DNA of 58,057 nt from the NCBI RefSeq assembly GCF_007558725.1, contig NZ_VLPL01000013.1, forward strand, positions 1-58,057, in the 5' to 3' direction. This document shows positions 7,865 to 17,443 of the stretch, piece by piece; the stretch's first letter is position 1, and each line of letters starts with the position of its first letter. The stretch comes from Fluviicola chungangensis (lineage in GTDB: Bacteria; Bacteroidota; Bacteroidia; Flavobacteriales_D; Crocinitomicaceae). The translations under genes and the position numbers were made by a program. The notes beneath the pieces were generated by a model. That model worked only from the letters and a program-made list of their open reading frames with translations. It had not been told where the DNA came from and made no database searches.

Positions 7865-8457
7865 AATTTGGCTGCTTGCTGTATGCTTTCTTTTGAAAAT
7901 TCGTTGATTTCAGGAATCGTTGTAATGGAAAGATCCGGGAAGTGTGAATGATATATCCGCTCAGAAGCAGCATTGCTGTCTCCGTTAACAATTAAACCGG
8001 CAATACGGATCTCGCGTGACATCAATGCGTTTAAAGTCAATAAAGTATGATTGATACTTCCCAAATAATGCTTTGTTACCACGTAAACAGGAAGTTCCCA
8101 CAGCTGGAACAGATCGATGTAGCACAATCCTGCATCATTCAATGGGACCATTACTCCTCCTGCGCCTTCAACAATGGTTTGTTTCAAAAAACGGGGCAGA
8201 TCAAAATCCGCTTCGGTCAGTTCAATCCCGTCCAATCTCGCTGCTTCATGCGGCGACATCGCATGATTCAACAATTTATTTGCGGGAATAATAGTTGTTT
8301 CAGAAGTATTGGATTTAACAAAATCGCTGTCCAAAGCATGTAAATCTCCGGCCTGAACAGGTTTCCAGTAATCTGCTTTCAATGCTTCGCACAAAACAGC
8401 ACTTACAACTGTTTTCCCCACTTCCGTTCCGATTCCGGTTACAACATATGATTTCAT
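7843..8457 (-). CDS. bioD: dethiobiotin synthetase
   Basis: BioD (204 residues) closes the ureido ring of DAPA with CO2 and ATP to give dethiobiotin. The N-terminal P-loop TGIGTEVGKT is the family signature, followed by the KPVQAG motif (about 32-37) and VEGAGGVMVPL (about 96-106), which binds substrate and metal. Length matches the family. It is upstream of and overlaps bioA. The 24-bp gap to the next upstream gene (8483) does not show an obvious promoter, so read-through from that secreted protein gene is possible. Confidence 0.95.
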   Translation of the reverse strand: MKSYVVTGIGTEVGKTVVSAVLCEALKADYWKPVQAGDLHALDSDFVKSNTSETTIIPANKLLNHAMSPHEAARLDGIELTEADFDLPRFLKQTIVEGAGGVMVPLNDAGLCYIDLFQLWELPVYVVTKHYLGSINHTLLTLNALMSREIRIAGLIVNGDSNAASERIYHSHFPDLSITTIPEINEFSKESIQQAAKLWIEQLH

Positions 8458-8482
8458 ATTTACTTTCTTTCCGGGATGAATA

Positions 8483-9031
8483 TTACTTAGAAATCAAATC
8501 CAAGACCGGTAGGCTTAAGATAAACCAATCACCACCAAGAACTATAACATCCGATTCACCAGTAACTTCTTTTACTTTTTCACCTACTTTGATCTCCATA
8601 TCCACTCGCACCCAAAATCTTTGATTAGGTACAGTTGCTGTTTTTGAGACCAGGTTAAACTTAACAATTGTCACCTTTTCGTATTGGTCCAATTGGGCCT
8701 GCAACAAATCTCCACGCCAGTATTGGGACATAACAACCTTTTCCCATAACTTGTCTTTACGTATCTGTGAAGCAAAAAAGTAGTTCACAACTGACTCGGG
8801 CGTCCTTTCATAAATCCCTTCATACGTCATAAAGTTCTTCGCATTTTGCGGAGTGATAACAATTGGTTGTTCTATAGCTGTCCAAACAAGGTTATTTTGG
8901 GGAACCGAAACTTTCGCGGTTTGAGGTTCTTCTTTCACAGGCACTGGAGCTAGCTCAATGGTTTCTTCCTGGGAAAAAGAAAACGCCGACAAAGCAACAA
9001 GCATAATCGTAAGAAATATTCTCATCTGCAT
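8483..9031 (-). CDS. secreted protein of unknown function
   Basis: This 182-residue protein starts with a signal peptide (MRIFLTIMLVALSAFSFSQ) cleaved after the FSQ typical of Bacteroidota exported proteins. A short Glu/Pro/Val linker follows, then a domain of about 130 residues with no family I recognise. Two ATGs (9031 and 9025) are possible; the first is preceded by an A-rich stretch. It lies between pheT and bioD on the same strand. Probably periplasmic or surface-associated. Confidence 0.7.
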   Translation of the reverse strand: MQMRIFLTIMLVALSAFSFSQEETIELAPVPVKEEPQTAKVSVPQNNLVWTAIEQPIVITPQNAKNFMTYEGIYERTPESVVNYFFASQIRKDKLWEKVVMSQYWRGDLLQAQLDQYEKVTIVKFNLVSKTATVPNQRFWVRVDMEIKVGEKVKEVTGESDVIVLGGDWFILSLPVLDLISK

Positions 9032-9054
9032 GTTTTTTTATTTTAAACTGCGCT

Positions 9055-9094
9055 AATCCGCCACGGCGGATTTCTATCGTCAGCCGCGGCTGAC
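9055..9094. repeat. two adjacent perfect GC-rich palindromes
   Basis: AATCCGCC/GGCGGATT (9055-9072, 2-nt spacer) and GTCAGCCGCGGCTGAC (9079-9094) lie immediately after the pheT stop codon. There is no T-run, so rho-independent termination is uncertain; they resemble short dispersed intergenic palindromes and could stabilise the pheT transcript end. Confidence 0.6.
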
Positions 9095-9096
9095 TC

Positions 9097-11529
9097 TTAT
9101 CTCAACTCAGCCCCCAATTGTTTCTCCAGTTCCGCCCGGATCGAATTCATGATTCCATCAACCTGACTGTCTTTCAACGTTTGTTCCGCATCCTGGAACG
9201 TAAATGAAACGGCATAGGATTTCTTTCCTTCCGGCAGGTTCTTCCCTTCGTACACATCAAACAAACCAACCTTTTGAAGGATCTTTCTATCCACTTTTTT
9301 GGCGATTTGCTCGATCTCAGCGAAGCGGACTTTCGAATCCAATAGCAAAGAGAAATCGCGACGAACCTCGAATGTTTTCGGTAATTCTTTGTACTGCACT
9401 TTTGCCAGTTTCAAGGAATTCAAAATAGCATCCCAATCCAGATCAGCCACAAAAACATCTTGTTTCACGCCAAAATGCTTCTTCACTTTCGGAGTTGCCC
9501 AGCCCAAGGTTCCAACTACGTTTTTCAAAATGCGAATCTGGTAACCATCTGCCAACACGTTTTGGTCAGGCAATGCTTCTTCCTGAATGAACGAAGCCAA
9601 ACCAAGACGCTCAAACACATTGGAAACCACTCCTTTTAAAGTAAACAAAGTCGATTTTTCTAATTTTTGAGCCCAGGATTCTTCTTGCTTATTTCCGGTC
9701 ATACAGATCAATAAACGCTTGTTCTCCATGTAATTACCATCCTCAAATGAATAGGTCTTACCAAACTCAAACAAACGCAAATCCGGATTCTGACGGTTCT
9801 GATTGTGCGCAATTGTTTCCATTGCCTGGAACAACAAACTTTGACGCATCACCGCCAAATCCTGGCTCAAGGGGTTCAGCATACGCACAGCCTTCTCCAC
9901 CGGAAACTGAGTTCCCCCAAGATTTTCGGCATATTGCGGACTGGTCAGTGAATTATTCATCATTTCATGGAAGCCCATTCCAGCCAAAACTTCTGCCAGG
10001 TTCACTCCCAAACGCTCCAGGTCCGGTTTTTCACTCACTACCAAAGAAGTATTTAACTTTTCCGGAAGCGGAATTTGGTTGAAACCGTAAATGCGCAACA
10101 CTTCTTCGATTACGTCGACCTCGCGGTCCACATCGATGCGATAATTCGGTACGGAAAGCTCCAATGCTTCACTGGTTGAAGAAAGCACCTCGAAATCAAG
10201 AGAGATTAAAATGTTTCGGATCACTTCCGGGGCAATTACATGGCCCAAAAGCTGGTTAATCCGATTATAACGAAGTGTAACCGTTCTTTTCTGAATTGGA
10301 TTCGGATACAGATCTACGACCTCCATTCCCACTTTTCCTCCGGCAACTTTCTGAATAAGCTGTACCGCTCGTTCCAAAGCATACGGAACTAAATCCACAT
10401 CTACACCGCGTTCAAAACGGAAACTCGCATCAGTAGACAAGCCGTGTCTTTTCGCTGTTTTACGCACGGAAACCGGTTGAAAATAGGCCGCTTCTAAAAA
10501 CACATCTGTTGTACTATCCGTAATTCCCGAATGATCTCCTCCAAAAACTCCCGCAATACACATCGCTTCTTTTTCGTTTGCGATCACCAGGTCTTTTTCG
10601 TTCAATTCACGCTCCACGCCATCCAGGGTAATCATCTTCTCTCCTGCTTTCGCAGTACGGACAATTACTTTTCCGTTCACAACAGAAGCATCAAATGCAT
10701 GCAAAGGAGTTCCCAATTCACGCATCACGTAATTCGTTACGTCCACCACATTGTTGATCGGAGATAAACCAACGGCTCTCAGTTTATTTTGCAGCCACGC
10801 CGGAGAAGCTTTCACTTCTACTCCGCTGATGGTGATCCCCATGTAGCGCGGGCATTTCTCTGTATTTTCTACCGAAACGGAAACAGGCAATTCTGCTTCT
10901 TTCACCGGCTTTTTCGTTTCTTTTAATTGCAATTTTGCCGTACTTCCTTCGTGGCAAGCCATATACGCCAACACATCGCGTGCAACACCTATGTGTCCCA
11001 TTGCATCCGCCCTGTTGGGAGTTAATCCGATCTCAATTTGCACATCGCTTTCCAACTCCAGGTATTCAGCAGCCGGTGTTCCCGGCTTTGCATTTGGATC
11101 CAAAACCAAAATTCCATCGTGACTTGTTCCCAAACCCAATTCATCTTCGGCACACAGCATTCCAAACGATTCCACATCACGGATTTTGGAAACTTTCATT
11201 TTTAACGGCTCATCCGGTTTCGGGTATAAAATGGCTCCAACCTGGGCCAGAATTACTTTCTGTCCAACGGCTACATTCGGTGCACCACAAACAACCTGGA
11301 GAATTTCTTTCCCATTGTTTACTTTGGTTACTTTTAGTCTGTCTGCATTCGGATGCTGCTCACATTCAATCACTTCGGCAACAACCACTCCTTCCAGACC
11401 ACCTTTTACGCTCTCGATGGTTTCAAACCCTTCCACTTCCAAACCTGTGTCCGTTAAAAGCTGATCTAATTCTTCGGGAGATTTATGAACCGGTAAAAAC
11501 TCGTGTAACCAAGCGGATGAAATTTTCAT
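9097..11529 (-). CDS. pheT: phenylalanine-tRNA ligase beta subunit
   Basis: The beta chain of the alpha2-beta2 phenylalanyl-tRNA synthetase is 810 residues from the ATG at 11529 (MKISSAWLHEFLP), which fits the conserved N-terminus; the ATG at 11553 would add eight unconserved residues. In order it has a tRNA-binding OB-like domain (about 40-150), B3/B4 editing domain (about 210-390, with PINNVVDVTNYVM and LDGVERELNE), B5 domain (about 405-475), a catalytic-like core, and a C-terminal FDX-ACB anticodon-binding domain (about 715-810, with ...FEVRRDFSLLLD). Length is normal. A perfect -7 box (TAAATTTG) lies about 23 nt before the start. The alpha subunit gene is not adjacent, which is usual in this phylum. 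Confidence 0.96.
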   Translation of the reverse strand: MKISSAWLHEFLPVHKSPEELDQLLTDTGLEVEGFETIESVKGGLEGVVVAEVIECEQHPNADRLKVTKVNNGKEILQVVCGAPNVAVGQKVILAQVGAILYPKPDEPLKMKVSKIRDVESFGMLCAEDELGLGTSHDGILVLDPNAKPGTPAAEYLELESDVQIEIGLTPNRADAMGHIGVARDVLAYMACHEGSTAKLQLKETKKPVKEAELPVSVSVENTEKCPRYMGITISGVEVKASPAWLQNKLRAVGLSPINNVVDVTNYVMRELGTPLHAFDASVVNGKVIVRTAKAGEKMITLDGVERELNEKDLVIANEKEAMCIAGVFGGDHSGITDSTTDVFLEAAYFQPVSVRKTAKRHGLSTDASFRFERGVDVDLVPYALERAVQLIQKVAGGKVGMEVVDLYPNPIQKRTVTLRYNRINQLLGHVIAPEVIRNILISLDFEVLSSTSEALELSVPNYRIDVDREVDVIEEVLRIYGFNQIPLPEKLNTSLVVSEKPDLERLGVNLAEVLAGMGFHEMMNNSLTSPQYAENLGGTQFPVEKAVRMLNPLSQDLAVMRQSLLFQAMETIAHNQNRQNPDLRLFEFGKTYSFEDGNYMENKRLLICMTGNKQEESWAQKLEKSTLFTLKGVVSNVFERLGLASFIQEEALPDQNVLADGYQIRILKNVVGTLGWATPKVKKHFGVKQDVFVADLDWDAILNSLKLAKVQYKELPKTFEVRRDFSLLLDSKVRFAEIEQIAKKVDRKILQKVGLFDVYEGKNLPEGKKSYAVSFTFQDAEQTLKDSQVDGIMNSIRAELEKQLGAELR

Positions 11530-11626
11530 TGTCGTTTTTTTTTCGAAGCTCAAATTTAAGAAAAAGCACAGAAAGCGAGGTTTAATTTGACATAAAAGCG
11601 TTAAATTCGTTCACACTAATTTTTGA

Positions 11627-14020
11627 ATGAAATCCCTTGTATTACAATTCTTGTTTCTATTGATTTTTTCCCTTTCCTGGGGACAGGAGAAAGCGACTAT
11701 CAGTGGGTATATTCATGAAGAAAGTTCGGGAGAGCCCATTATCGGCGGACAGGTTTTTGTTCCTTCTATTCAGAAGGGGGCGGTTACCAATGAATTCGGG
11801 TTTTATTCCTTAACGCTTCCCAAAGGTGCGCACCAACTCATTTACCGTGGCGGCGGATTTCCGAACGATACCCTGCAAATCAACTTAATGCAGGACACTA
11901 TGATCAGCACCGGCTTGGGTGAAACGATCAAAATCGATGAGGTAGAGATCAATGCAAAACGGGAAGATAACGTAAACTCAACGAAAATCGGCCAAATCGA
12001 ACTGGACATTAAATTGATCAAAAAGTTACCTGCTTTCCTGGGTGAAGTAGACGTCCTGAAAACCATCCAGCTACTTCCCGGTGTTTCATCGGTTAGTGAA
12101 GGCGGACAAGGATTTTATGTACGTGGCGGCGGACCGGACCAAAACCTGGTCTTATTGGATCATGCGCAAGTCTACAACGCTTCCCACCTGTTTGGTTTCT
12201 TCTCGGTTTTCAACCCGGATGCCGTAAAAAGTGTCAACCTAATCAAAGGAAGTATGCCGGCGAGTTACGGAGGAAGACTTTCATCCGTTCTGGAAGTAAA
12301 CATGAATGAAGGGAACAATAAAAAGTTCAAGGTAACAGGAGGATTGGGTTTAATTTCATCCCGTTTGACCCTGGAGGGACCGATCGTAAAAAACAAGGGA
12401 TCATTCATTGTTTCTGCAAGAAGAACTTACGTTGATTTGTTTATGAAAGCATTTATCAAGAAATCGAGTTCCTTCTACGGATCAAGCTATTATTTCTATG
12501 ATCTGAATGCCAAATTAAATTATCGCCTGGGGCCGAAAGACAAAATCTACCTCAGTGGATATTACGGAAAGGACCTGTTCAATTTCGGGAATAAAAAAGA
12601 CGACTTCAGTGTCAAAATGCCCTGGGGAAATGGAATTGCTGCTTTGAGATGGAACCACCAATTCAGCAGTAAATTATTCATGAATACGACCGCAACGCTC
12701 ACCGACTATCTTTTCAGTTTCGGGTCCGAGCAGGACCAGTTCAAATTTCAGCTAAAATCGGGAATCCGTGATTATGGGGGCAAGGTGGAGCTTTCCTATT
12801 TTCCGAACACGCGGCATTCTATCAAAATGGGAGTCGATTATTTATTTCACACCTTTACTCCTACCAGTGTTTCTGCTTCGCAGGACGATGTGGTTTTTGA
12901 TACCGGTCTGGCCCAGAAACTCTACGGTCATGAATCTGGTATTTACATCCAGGATGAAGTGGACATTGCTTCCTGGTTGCGCGTGAATGCAGGAATTCGG
13001 GTAAGCATGTACCAATTTACAGGTCCTTTCACGCGCTACTACAAAGGAATAACCGGGCACACCGATTCCACAAAAACATATAAAAAGGGCGAAATCATTC
13101 AATCGTACTTTGGATTTGAACCACGCATTTCCGCGCGCTTTCTTTTAAAAGATAAAAGCTCCATCAAAGCAGGATTTACTTACAACAACCAGTATGTGCA
13201 CCTGGCCAGCCTGAGCGCTGTTTCACTTCCGACAGACATTTGGTACCCGAGTACAGACAAAGCACATCCGCAAAAAGGATGGCAGGCAAGTTTGGGATAT
13301 TTCCGCAATTTCAATGATAATAAATGGGAGACATCCGTGGAAGTTTACTACAAAAAGATGCAAAACGTCATTGAATTTAAACAAGGAGCTTTGCCTTCCG
13401 ATAACGTCAATGACAATACCGATAACTTATTGGTTTACGGAACCGGATGGAGTTACGGCGCGGAATTTTTCATCAAACGAACATTTGGCAAATTAACCGG
13501 ATGGATCGGATACACCCTGGCCAAATCGGACCGTTATTTCCCGGATATCCAGGACACCAAATACCCGGCGAAATACGACAGGCGGCATGATTTGACCTTA
13601 GTCGGAACTTACGAACTGAACAAACACTGGACGTTCGGATTTTCATTCATTTACGCCTCCGGAAACACCTTGACCCTTCCGAACAGCTGGTATTTCAACA
13701 ACCAGGATTTGCTTTTCAATTACGGAAAACGAAATTCTACGCGCATGGCCCCTTATCACCGATTGGACCTTTCGGCAACCTGGTACGATAAACCTACCAA
13801 AACGAAAATCGATAAGAAGACGGGCGAAAAAACAGAGGTCGTGAAGAAATTCAGGCAAAATGTCGCTTTCTCGATCTACAACGTTTACAACCGCGCGAAT
13901 CCTTATTTTTTGTATATTGATAACGATGGAAGTATTCAATCGAACGATTTTAAAATTTCGGTCAAACAAGTGTCTTTATTTCCAATTTTACCCAGTGTCA
14001 CATGGAATTTCGAGTTTTAA
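11627..14020 (+). CDS. TonB-dependent receptor with carboxypeptidase-regulatory-like N-terminus
   Basis: This 797-residue outer-membrane receptor takes up a ligand with TonB energy. A signal peptide (1-19, ending SWGQ) is followed by a CarboxypepD_reg-like beta-sandwich (about 24-95), a plug domain (about 115-225, including QLLPGVSSVSEGGQGFYVRGG), and a 22-strand type beta-barrel to the aromatic C-terminus (VTWNFEF). It overlaps the following DUF4249 gene by 19 bp. TonB receptor plus DUF4249 lipoprotein is a recurrent pair in Bacteroidota. Ligand is unknown; there is no SusD-like partner, so it is not a standard glycan-uptake locus. Confidence 0.92.
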   Translation: MKSLVLQFLFLLIFSLSWGQEKATISGYIHEESSGEPIIGGQVFVPSIQKGAVTNEFGFYSLTLPKGAHQLIYRGGGFPNDTLQINLMQDTMISTGLGETIKIDEVEINAKREDNVNSTKIGQIELDIKLIKKLPAFLGEVDVLKTIQLLPGVSSVSEGGQGFYVRGGGPDQNLVLLDHAQVYNASHLFGFFSVFNPDAVKSVNLIKGSMPASYGGRLSSVLEVNMNEGNNKKFKVTGGLGLISSRLTLEGPIVKNKGSFIVSARRTYVDLFMKAFIKKSSSFYGSSYYFYDLNAKLNYRLGPKDKIYLSGYYGKDLFNFGNKKDDFSVKMPWGNGIAALRWNHQFSSKLFMNTTATLTDYLFSFGSEQDQFKFQLKSGIRDYGGKVELSYFPNTRHSIKMGVDYLFHTFTPTSVSASQDDVVFDTGLAQKLYGHESGIYIQDEVDIASWLRVNAGIRVSMYQFTGPFTRYYKGITGHTDSTKTYKKGEIIQSYFGFEPRISARFLLKDKSSIKAGFTYNNQYVHLASLSAVSLPTDIWYPSTDKAHPQKGWQASLGYFRNFNDNKWETSVEVYYKKMQNVIEFKQGALPSDNVNDNTDNLLVYGTGWSYGAEFFIKRTFGKLTGWIGYTLAKSDRYFPDIQDTKYPAKYDRRHDLTLVGTYELNKHWTFGFSFIYASGNTLTLPNSWYFNNQDLLFNYGKRNSTRMAPYHRLDLSATWYDKPTKTKIDKKTGEKTEVVKKFRQNVAFSIYNVYNRANPYFLYIDNDGSIQSNDFKISVKQVSLFPILPSVTWNFEF

Positions 14021-14955
14021 TTACCTTATGTAGTTTAATCCTGGTCCTTGGCAGTTGCACCAAGGAAGTCAAGATTGATATCCCGGGCTACGAAGAAAAA
14101 ATAGTCATCGACGGACGCATTGAAACCGGTATGCCACCGATTGTTCTGATTTCCAAAACTCAGGATATTTATTCCCCCACAACCCTGGACGCCTTTTTAA
14201 ACAGCTTTCAGTCGGGAGCAACTGTAACTGTTTCCGATGGCACAACGACGGTCGTCTTAGATCAGATTTGTTCCGACAATCTTCCACCCGGGACGGAAGC
14301 TATGGCCGCAGCTTTATTCGGAATCCCCGAAGATGAATTGGACAATTACCATTTATGTGCCTACTCTACTTTCAATACCGCCATTTGGGGACAAGTAGGA
14401 AAAACCTATTCATTAAAAGTAGAATTGAACGGCGAAGTTTTTACTTCCGTCACACAGATCGTTAATCCGACTCCACTGGATTCCGTTTTCTGGAAGCAAG
14501 ATCCCGGAGCCAATCCCGGATATGGCTATTCCTGGGCAACTTTGACAGACCCTCCCGGATATGACGCCTACCTGTGGGAAGTCAAACGCATCAATATGGT
14601 TGACGGAAACACCAAAGACCCGGCATTTAAAGCAACGTTCAGCCCGGTAATTGACGATGAATTCTTTGGCGGACAAACCTTTGATTTTTATTATGAAAAT
14701 CCGTTTACCTGGGACGATGAAACGGTTGCCGATAAAGACAAAGGATATTACAAAGCAGGAGATTCCGTTGTGATCAAGTTCTCTAAAATTGATGCCGCTG
14801 TTTACGAATTCCTGGAAAAGAAATACATGCAGCTTGGAACCGCTGGAAATCCATTTGCTTCACCCACGGTTATTCCATCCAATATCCAGGGCGGCGCGAT
14901 TGGTCTGTGGGCAGGATACTCTCCGACCTTTGATACCTTGTATTGTGTACCGTAA
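14002..14955 (+). CDS. DUF4249 family lipoprotein
   Basis: This 317-residue protein has a lipoprotein signal peptide with lipobox LGSC (Cys about 18) followed by the DUF4249 opening (IDIPGYEEKIVIDGRIE) and Ig-like or beta-sandwich sequence. It is probably anchored in the outer membrane and works with the TonB receptor encoded immediately upstream, whose gene it overlaps by 19 bp. The exact role of DUF4249 proteins is not established; a surface ligand-capturing subunit is a reasonable inference. Confidence 0.88.
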   Translation: MEFRVLITLCSLILVLGSCTKEVKIDIPGYEEKIVIDGRIETGMPPIVLISKTQDIYSPTTLDAFLNSFQSGATVTVSDGTTTVVLDQICSDNLPPGTEAMAAALFGIPEDELDNYHLCAYSTFNTAIWGQVGKTYSLKVELNGEVFTSVTQIVNPTPLDSVFWKQDPGANPGYGYSWATLTDPPGYDAYLWEVKRINMVDGNTKDPAFKATFSPVIDDEFFGGQTFDFYYENPFTWDDETVADKDKGYYKAGDSVVIKFSKIDAAVYEFLEKKYMQLGTAGNPFASPTVIPSNIQGGAIGLWAGYSPTFDTLYCVP

Positions 14956-14969
14956 CGAATTAAAAAGAC

Positions 14970-15575
14970 ATGTTGAAGTTATTTATTATATCTATTTTCA
15001 TATTTGTATCCGGAATACTACTAAGCTTCGCACAAACGAATCCATCTCATAAAATCTATCAATTTCATCAAAGTTTTAAAGAGCTGGAGGATTCTATCTC
15101 TCAAAAGATCAATTTAGAAAACAGTATCGTTTACAAAACTTGTGAGAATCATAGCTCCTTCTACTTGATTTTGGAGAACTCACATTGGAAGTGCTATTTT
15201 ATCAGAAACCTGGTTAGTGACGAACAATTTATGCCTGATGAATTCTACGGCACTGAATTAATCGTATTTGATGCCGACAGTCTTGTGAAAACATTGTTGA
15301 ATAACCACATTACAGACATCCAACAGTTAAGTGAAGAATCTATGTCGGAAAAACTGACCATTCGAAAAAAAAACAAGGTCATTAACCAAAACCTGCCACG
15401 TGCATCTCACGATTGCAATGGAACGGTTAGTATTTACGGACAAAAGAACATTTCTGCAACATACAGGGGAGCTTTGATTGAATCAGAAGAAATCCATGAT
15501 AAAATACCGACTCTCAGAATATTTTATGTAACAAAACATTTATTGATTGATTCAGTTAGATCATACTCCCGTTAA
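14970..15575 (+). CDS. secreted protein of unknown function
   Basis: This 201-residue protein has an N-terminal signal peptide (about 1-23, ending LLSFAQ). I recognise no domain. It starts 14 bp after the DUF4249 gene and could be the third gene of that transcript. The mature part is rich in Ser, Lys and Glu with three cysteines. The 132 bp that follow hold only the next gene's promoter. Confidence 0.6.
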   Translation: MLKLFIISIFIFVSGILLSFAQTNPSHKIYQFHQSFKELEDSISQKINLENSIVYKTCENHSSFYLILENSHWKCYFIRNLVSDEQFMPDEFYGTELIVFDADSLVKTLLNNHITDIQQLSEESMSEKLTIRKKNKVINQNLPRASHDCNGTVSIYGQKNISATYRGALIESEEIHDKIPTLRIFYVTKHLLIDSVRSYSR

Positions 15576-15674
15576 CAGGATAGTATTTATCTTCAATTTA
15601 TACCTGATTTTTGTTTCCAGTCTAAACTCTTAGTTATTCACGCCTCGTTGTTATTTCATTTTAACAATTTTAAC

Positions 15675-15702
15675 GTTGAACCAGCAGATAGATATTAACT
15701 TT
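15675..15702 (+). promoter_or_regulatory. promoter of the acyltransferase pair (leaderless geometry)
   Basis: TTG at about 15675, a 17-nt spacer and TAACTTTG form a Bacteroidota sigma-A promoter. The -7 box ends 4 nt before the ATG at 15708, so the transcript would start at or within a few bases of the start codon. Confidence 0.7.
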
Positions 15703-15707
15703 GTGCC

Positions 15708-16529
15708 ATGAAACAACAAGAAGATTTCATTAATGTCCGGAGATTGATCAAAAGTAAGAATCCACGTTTGATCAAATGGATTCCTGGTTTTATCATCCGT
15801 TACTTAGAGCGTATTCTTCATCAAAATCAAATCAACGAATTTCTGCGTACACACGATACTAAAAACCAGGATTTTTGTAGGGATGTATTGCAAGAAATCG
15901 GTGTGACTTATTCCATTTCAGGTATCGAGAATATTCCCAAAACCGGGAAATGTGTGATCGTTATGAATCACCCGCTTGGAGGAATGGATGCCATGGCCCT
16001 AGTCGATGGATTACGTGATCACCGCAGAGATATCAAGTTTATTGTAAATGACTTGCTTCTGAACCTGGAGCCTTTAAAGGACATTTTCGTCGGGATCAAT
16101 AAGCACGGTAAGACAAAAAGCAGTTCGCTGCTCCAGGTAAACAGTTTGTTTTCTTCCGACCAATTGGTTTGTGTATTTCCCGCAGGTTTGGTCAGTCGTA
16201 AAAAAAAGGGGGTTGTAAAAGATTTGGAATGGAAAAAAGCATTCGTAAAGCAAGCCCGTTTAAATGATCAGTTAATCGTTCCGGTGCATATTGACGGAGA
16301 ACTGTCGAACTTCTTTTACCGTTTGGCAAATTTTCGTAAATTTCTTGGAATAAAGGCAAATATTGAAATGCTTTACCTGGCAGATGAAATGTTTCGTCAA
16401 AAAGGAAAGCACATCCAATTTACAGTTGGCACACCCATTGAAGCCAAAACATTAGATACTAAGACTTCTGACGTAGAATGGGCCGAATGGTTCCGCAATT
16501 ACGTCTATACCTTGAAACAAAACGTATGA
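15708..16529 (+). CDS. lysophospholipid acyltransferase family protein (GlsA/OlsA-like)
   Basis: This 273-residue PlsC-family O-acyltransferase would add a second acyl chain to a lipid. The catalytic motif is MNHPLGGMDAM (about 85-95), with His and Asp in the NHP...D arrangement used by the hemolysin-like branch; a VCVFPAG motif near 155-161 matches the family's substrate-binding block. It overlaps the next gene by 4 bp (ATGA). The partner is an OlsB-like N-acyltransferase, the pairing seen in glycine-lipid (glsB/glsA) synthesis of Bacteroides. The head group cannot be read from sequence. Confidence 0.82.
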   Translation: MKQQEDFINVRRLIKSKNPRLIKWIPGFIIRYLERILHQNQINEFLRTHDTKNQDFCRDVLQEIGVTYSISGIENIPKTGKCVIVMNHPLGGMDAMALVDGLRDHRRDIKFIVNDLLLNLEPLKDIFVGINKHGKTKSSSLLQVNSLFSSDQLVCVFPAGLVSRKKKGVVKDLEWKKAFVKQARLNDQLIVPVHIDGELSNFFYRLANFRKFLGIKANIEMLYLADEMFRQKGKHIQFTVGTPIEAKTLDTKTSDVEWAEWFRNYVYTLKQNV

Positions 16530-17440
16530 AATCAATAATACCTGCTGTTGACAAAGAAATCCTGAAACGCGAACTGGCCCGGGTCGGACGAGCAAGAACT
16601 ACCCGTAAAGGAGACAATGAAATTTACATTGTGAATATTCACAATGCGCCCAATGTTGTTCGGGAAATCGGCCGTTTGCGTGAAGTGACTTTCCGCTTTG
16701 CCGGCGGCGGAACCGGTGAAGAATTGGACCTGGATGAATTTGACACGCAGAAGATTTGCTACCACCAGTTAATTGTCTGGTCGCCAGAAGACGAAGAAAT
16801 TATCGGCGGATACCGTTTTATTTTGTGTAAAGATGCCATTGATGAAAAGGGGGAGATTCATTTGTCTACTACCCATTATTTTGATTTTACGGACCGGTTC
16901 ATCAAAGATTACCTCCCGACAACCTGCGAATTAGGCAGAAGCTGGGTTCAACCCAATTATCAGCCGGCACAAAACCCGCGAAAAGGATTATTTGCATTAG
17001 ACAATATTTGGGACGGACTGGGTGCTTTGACCATCAGTTACCCGATGATCAAATATTTCTTCGGAAAAGTCACGATGTACCCGAATTACAACAAGGAAGC
17101 CAGGGATTTCCTCTTGCATTTCATGCACCATTATTTCCCGGATACAGAGAATCTGATGGTTCCTTATCATCCGCTGAAAACGGTATACGATACCACTTTT
17201 GTGGAGGAGCAGCTAAAAGGCCTGGATTTCAAAGACGGTTTTAAAGTGCTGAATACCTTTGTGCGTCAGCATGGAGAAAATGTTCCTCCTTTGGTGAATA
17301 TCTACATGCATCTTTCTCCAACCATGAAAACCTTTGGAACAGCGGTCAACCCGGATTTCGGAAATGTAGAGGAAACAGGGATCCTGGTAACAATTGCAGA
17401 TGTTTACCCCGATAAAAAAGAACGTCATTTAACCTATTAG
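16526..17440 (+). CDS. GNAT-fold N-acyltransferase (GlsB/OlsB-like, hemolysin family)
   Basis: This 304-residue protein resembles the OlsB/GlsB N-acyltransferases that link a 3-hydroxy fatty acid to an amino acid. Conserved pieces include REVTFR (the family's RxxVFR-like block, about 48-53), EEIIGGYRF (about 89-97) and CELGRSWVQPNYQ (about 130-142). The start was set at the ATG at 16526, which overlaps the stop of the upstream acyltransferase as ATGA; the earlier ATG at 16478 lies inside that gene. Coupled translation with a PlsC-like enzyme supports joint synthesis of an amino-acid-containing lipid. Annotation as a hemolysin would be misleading. Confidence 0.82.
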   Translation: MKSIIPAVDKEILKRELARVGRARTTRKGDNEIYIVNIHNAPNVVREIGRLREVTFRFAGGGTGEELDLDEFDTQKICYHQLIVWSPEDEEIIGGYRFILCKDAIDEKGEIHLSTTHYFDFTDRFIKDYLPTTCELGRSWVQPNYQPAQNPRKGLFALDNIWDGLGALTISYPMIKYFFGKVTMYPNYNKEARDFLLHFMHHYFPDTENLMVPYHPLKTVYDTTFVEEQLKGLDFKDGFKVLNTFVRQHGENVPPLVNIYMHLSPTMKTFGTAVNPDFGNVEETGILVTIADVYPDKKERHLTY

Positions 17441-17443
17441 AAA

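Noticed and set aside
15708-17440. Hemolysin or virulence genes
   Set aside because: The 'hemolysin' label in this family is historical; motifs fit acyltransferases of lipid synthesis.
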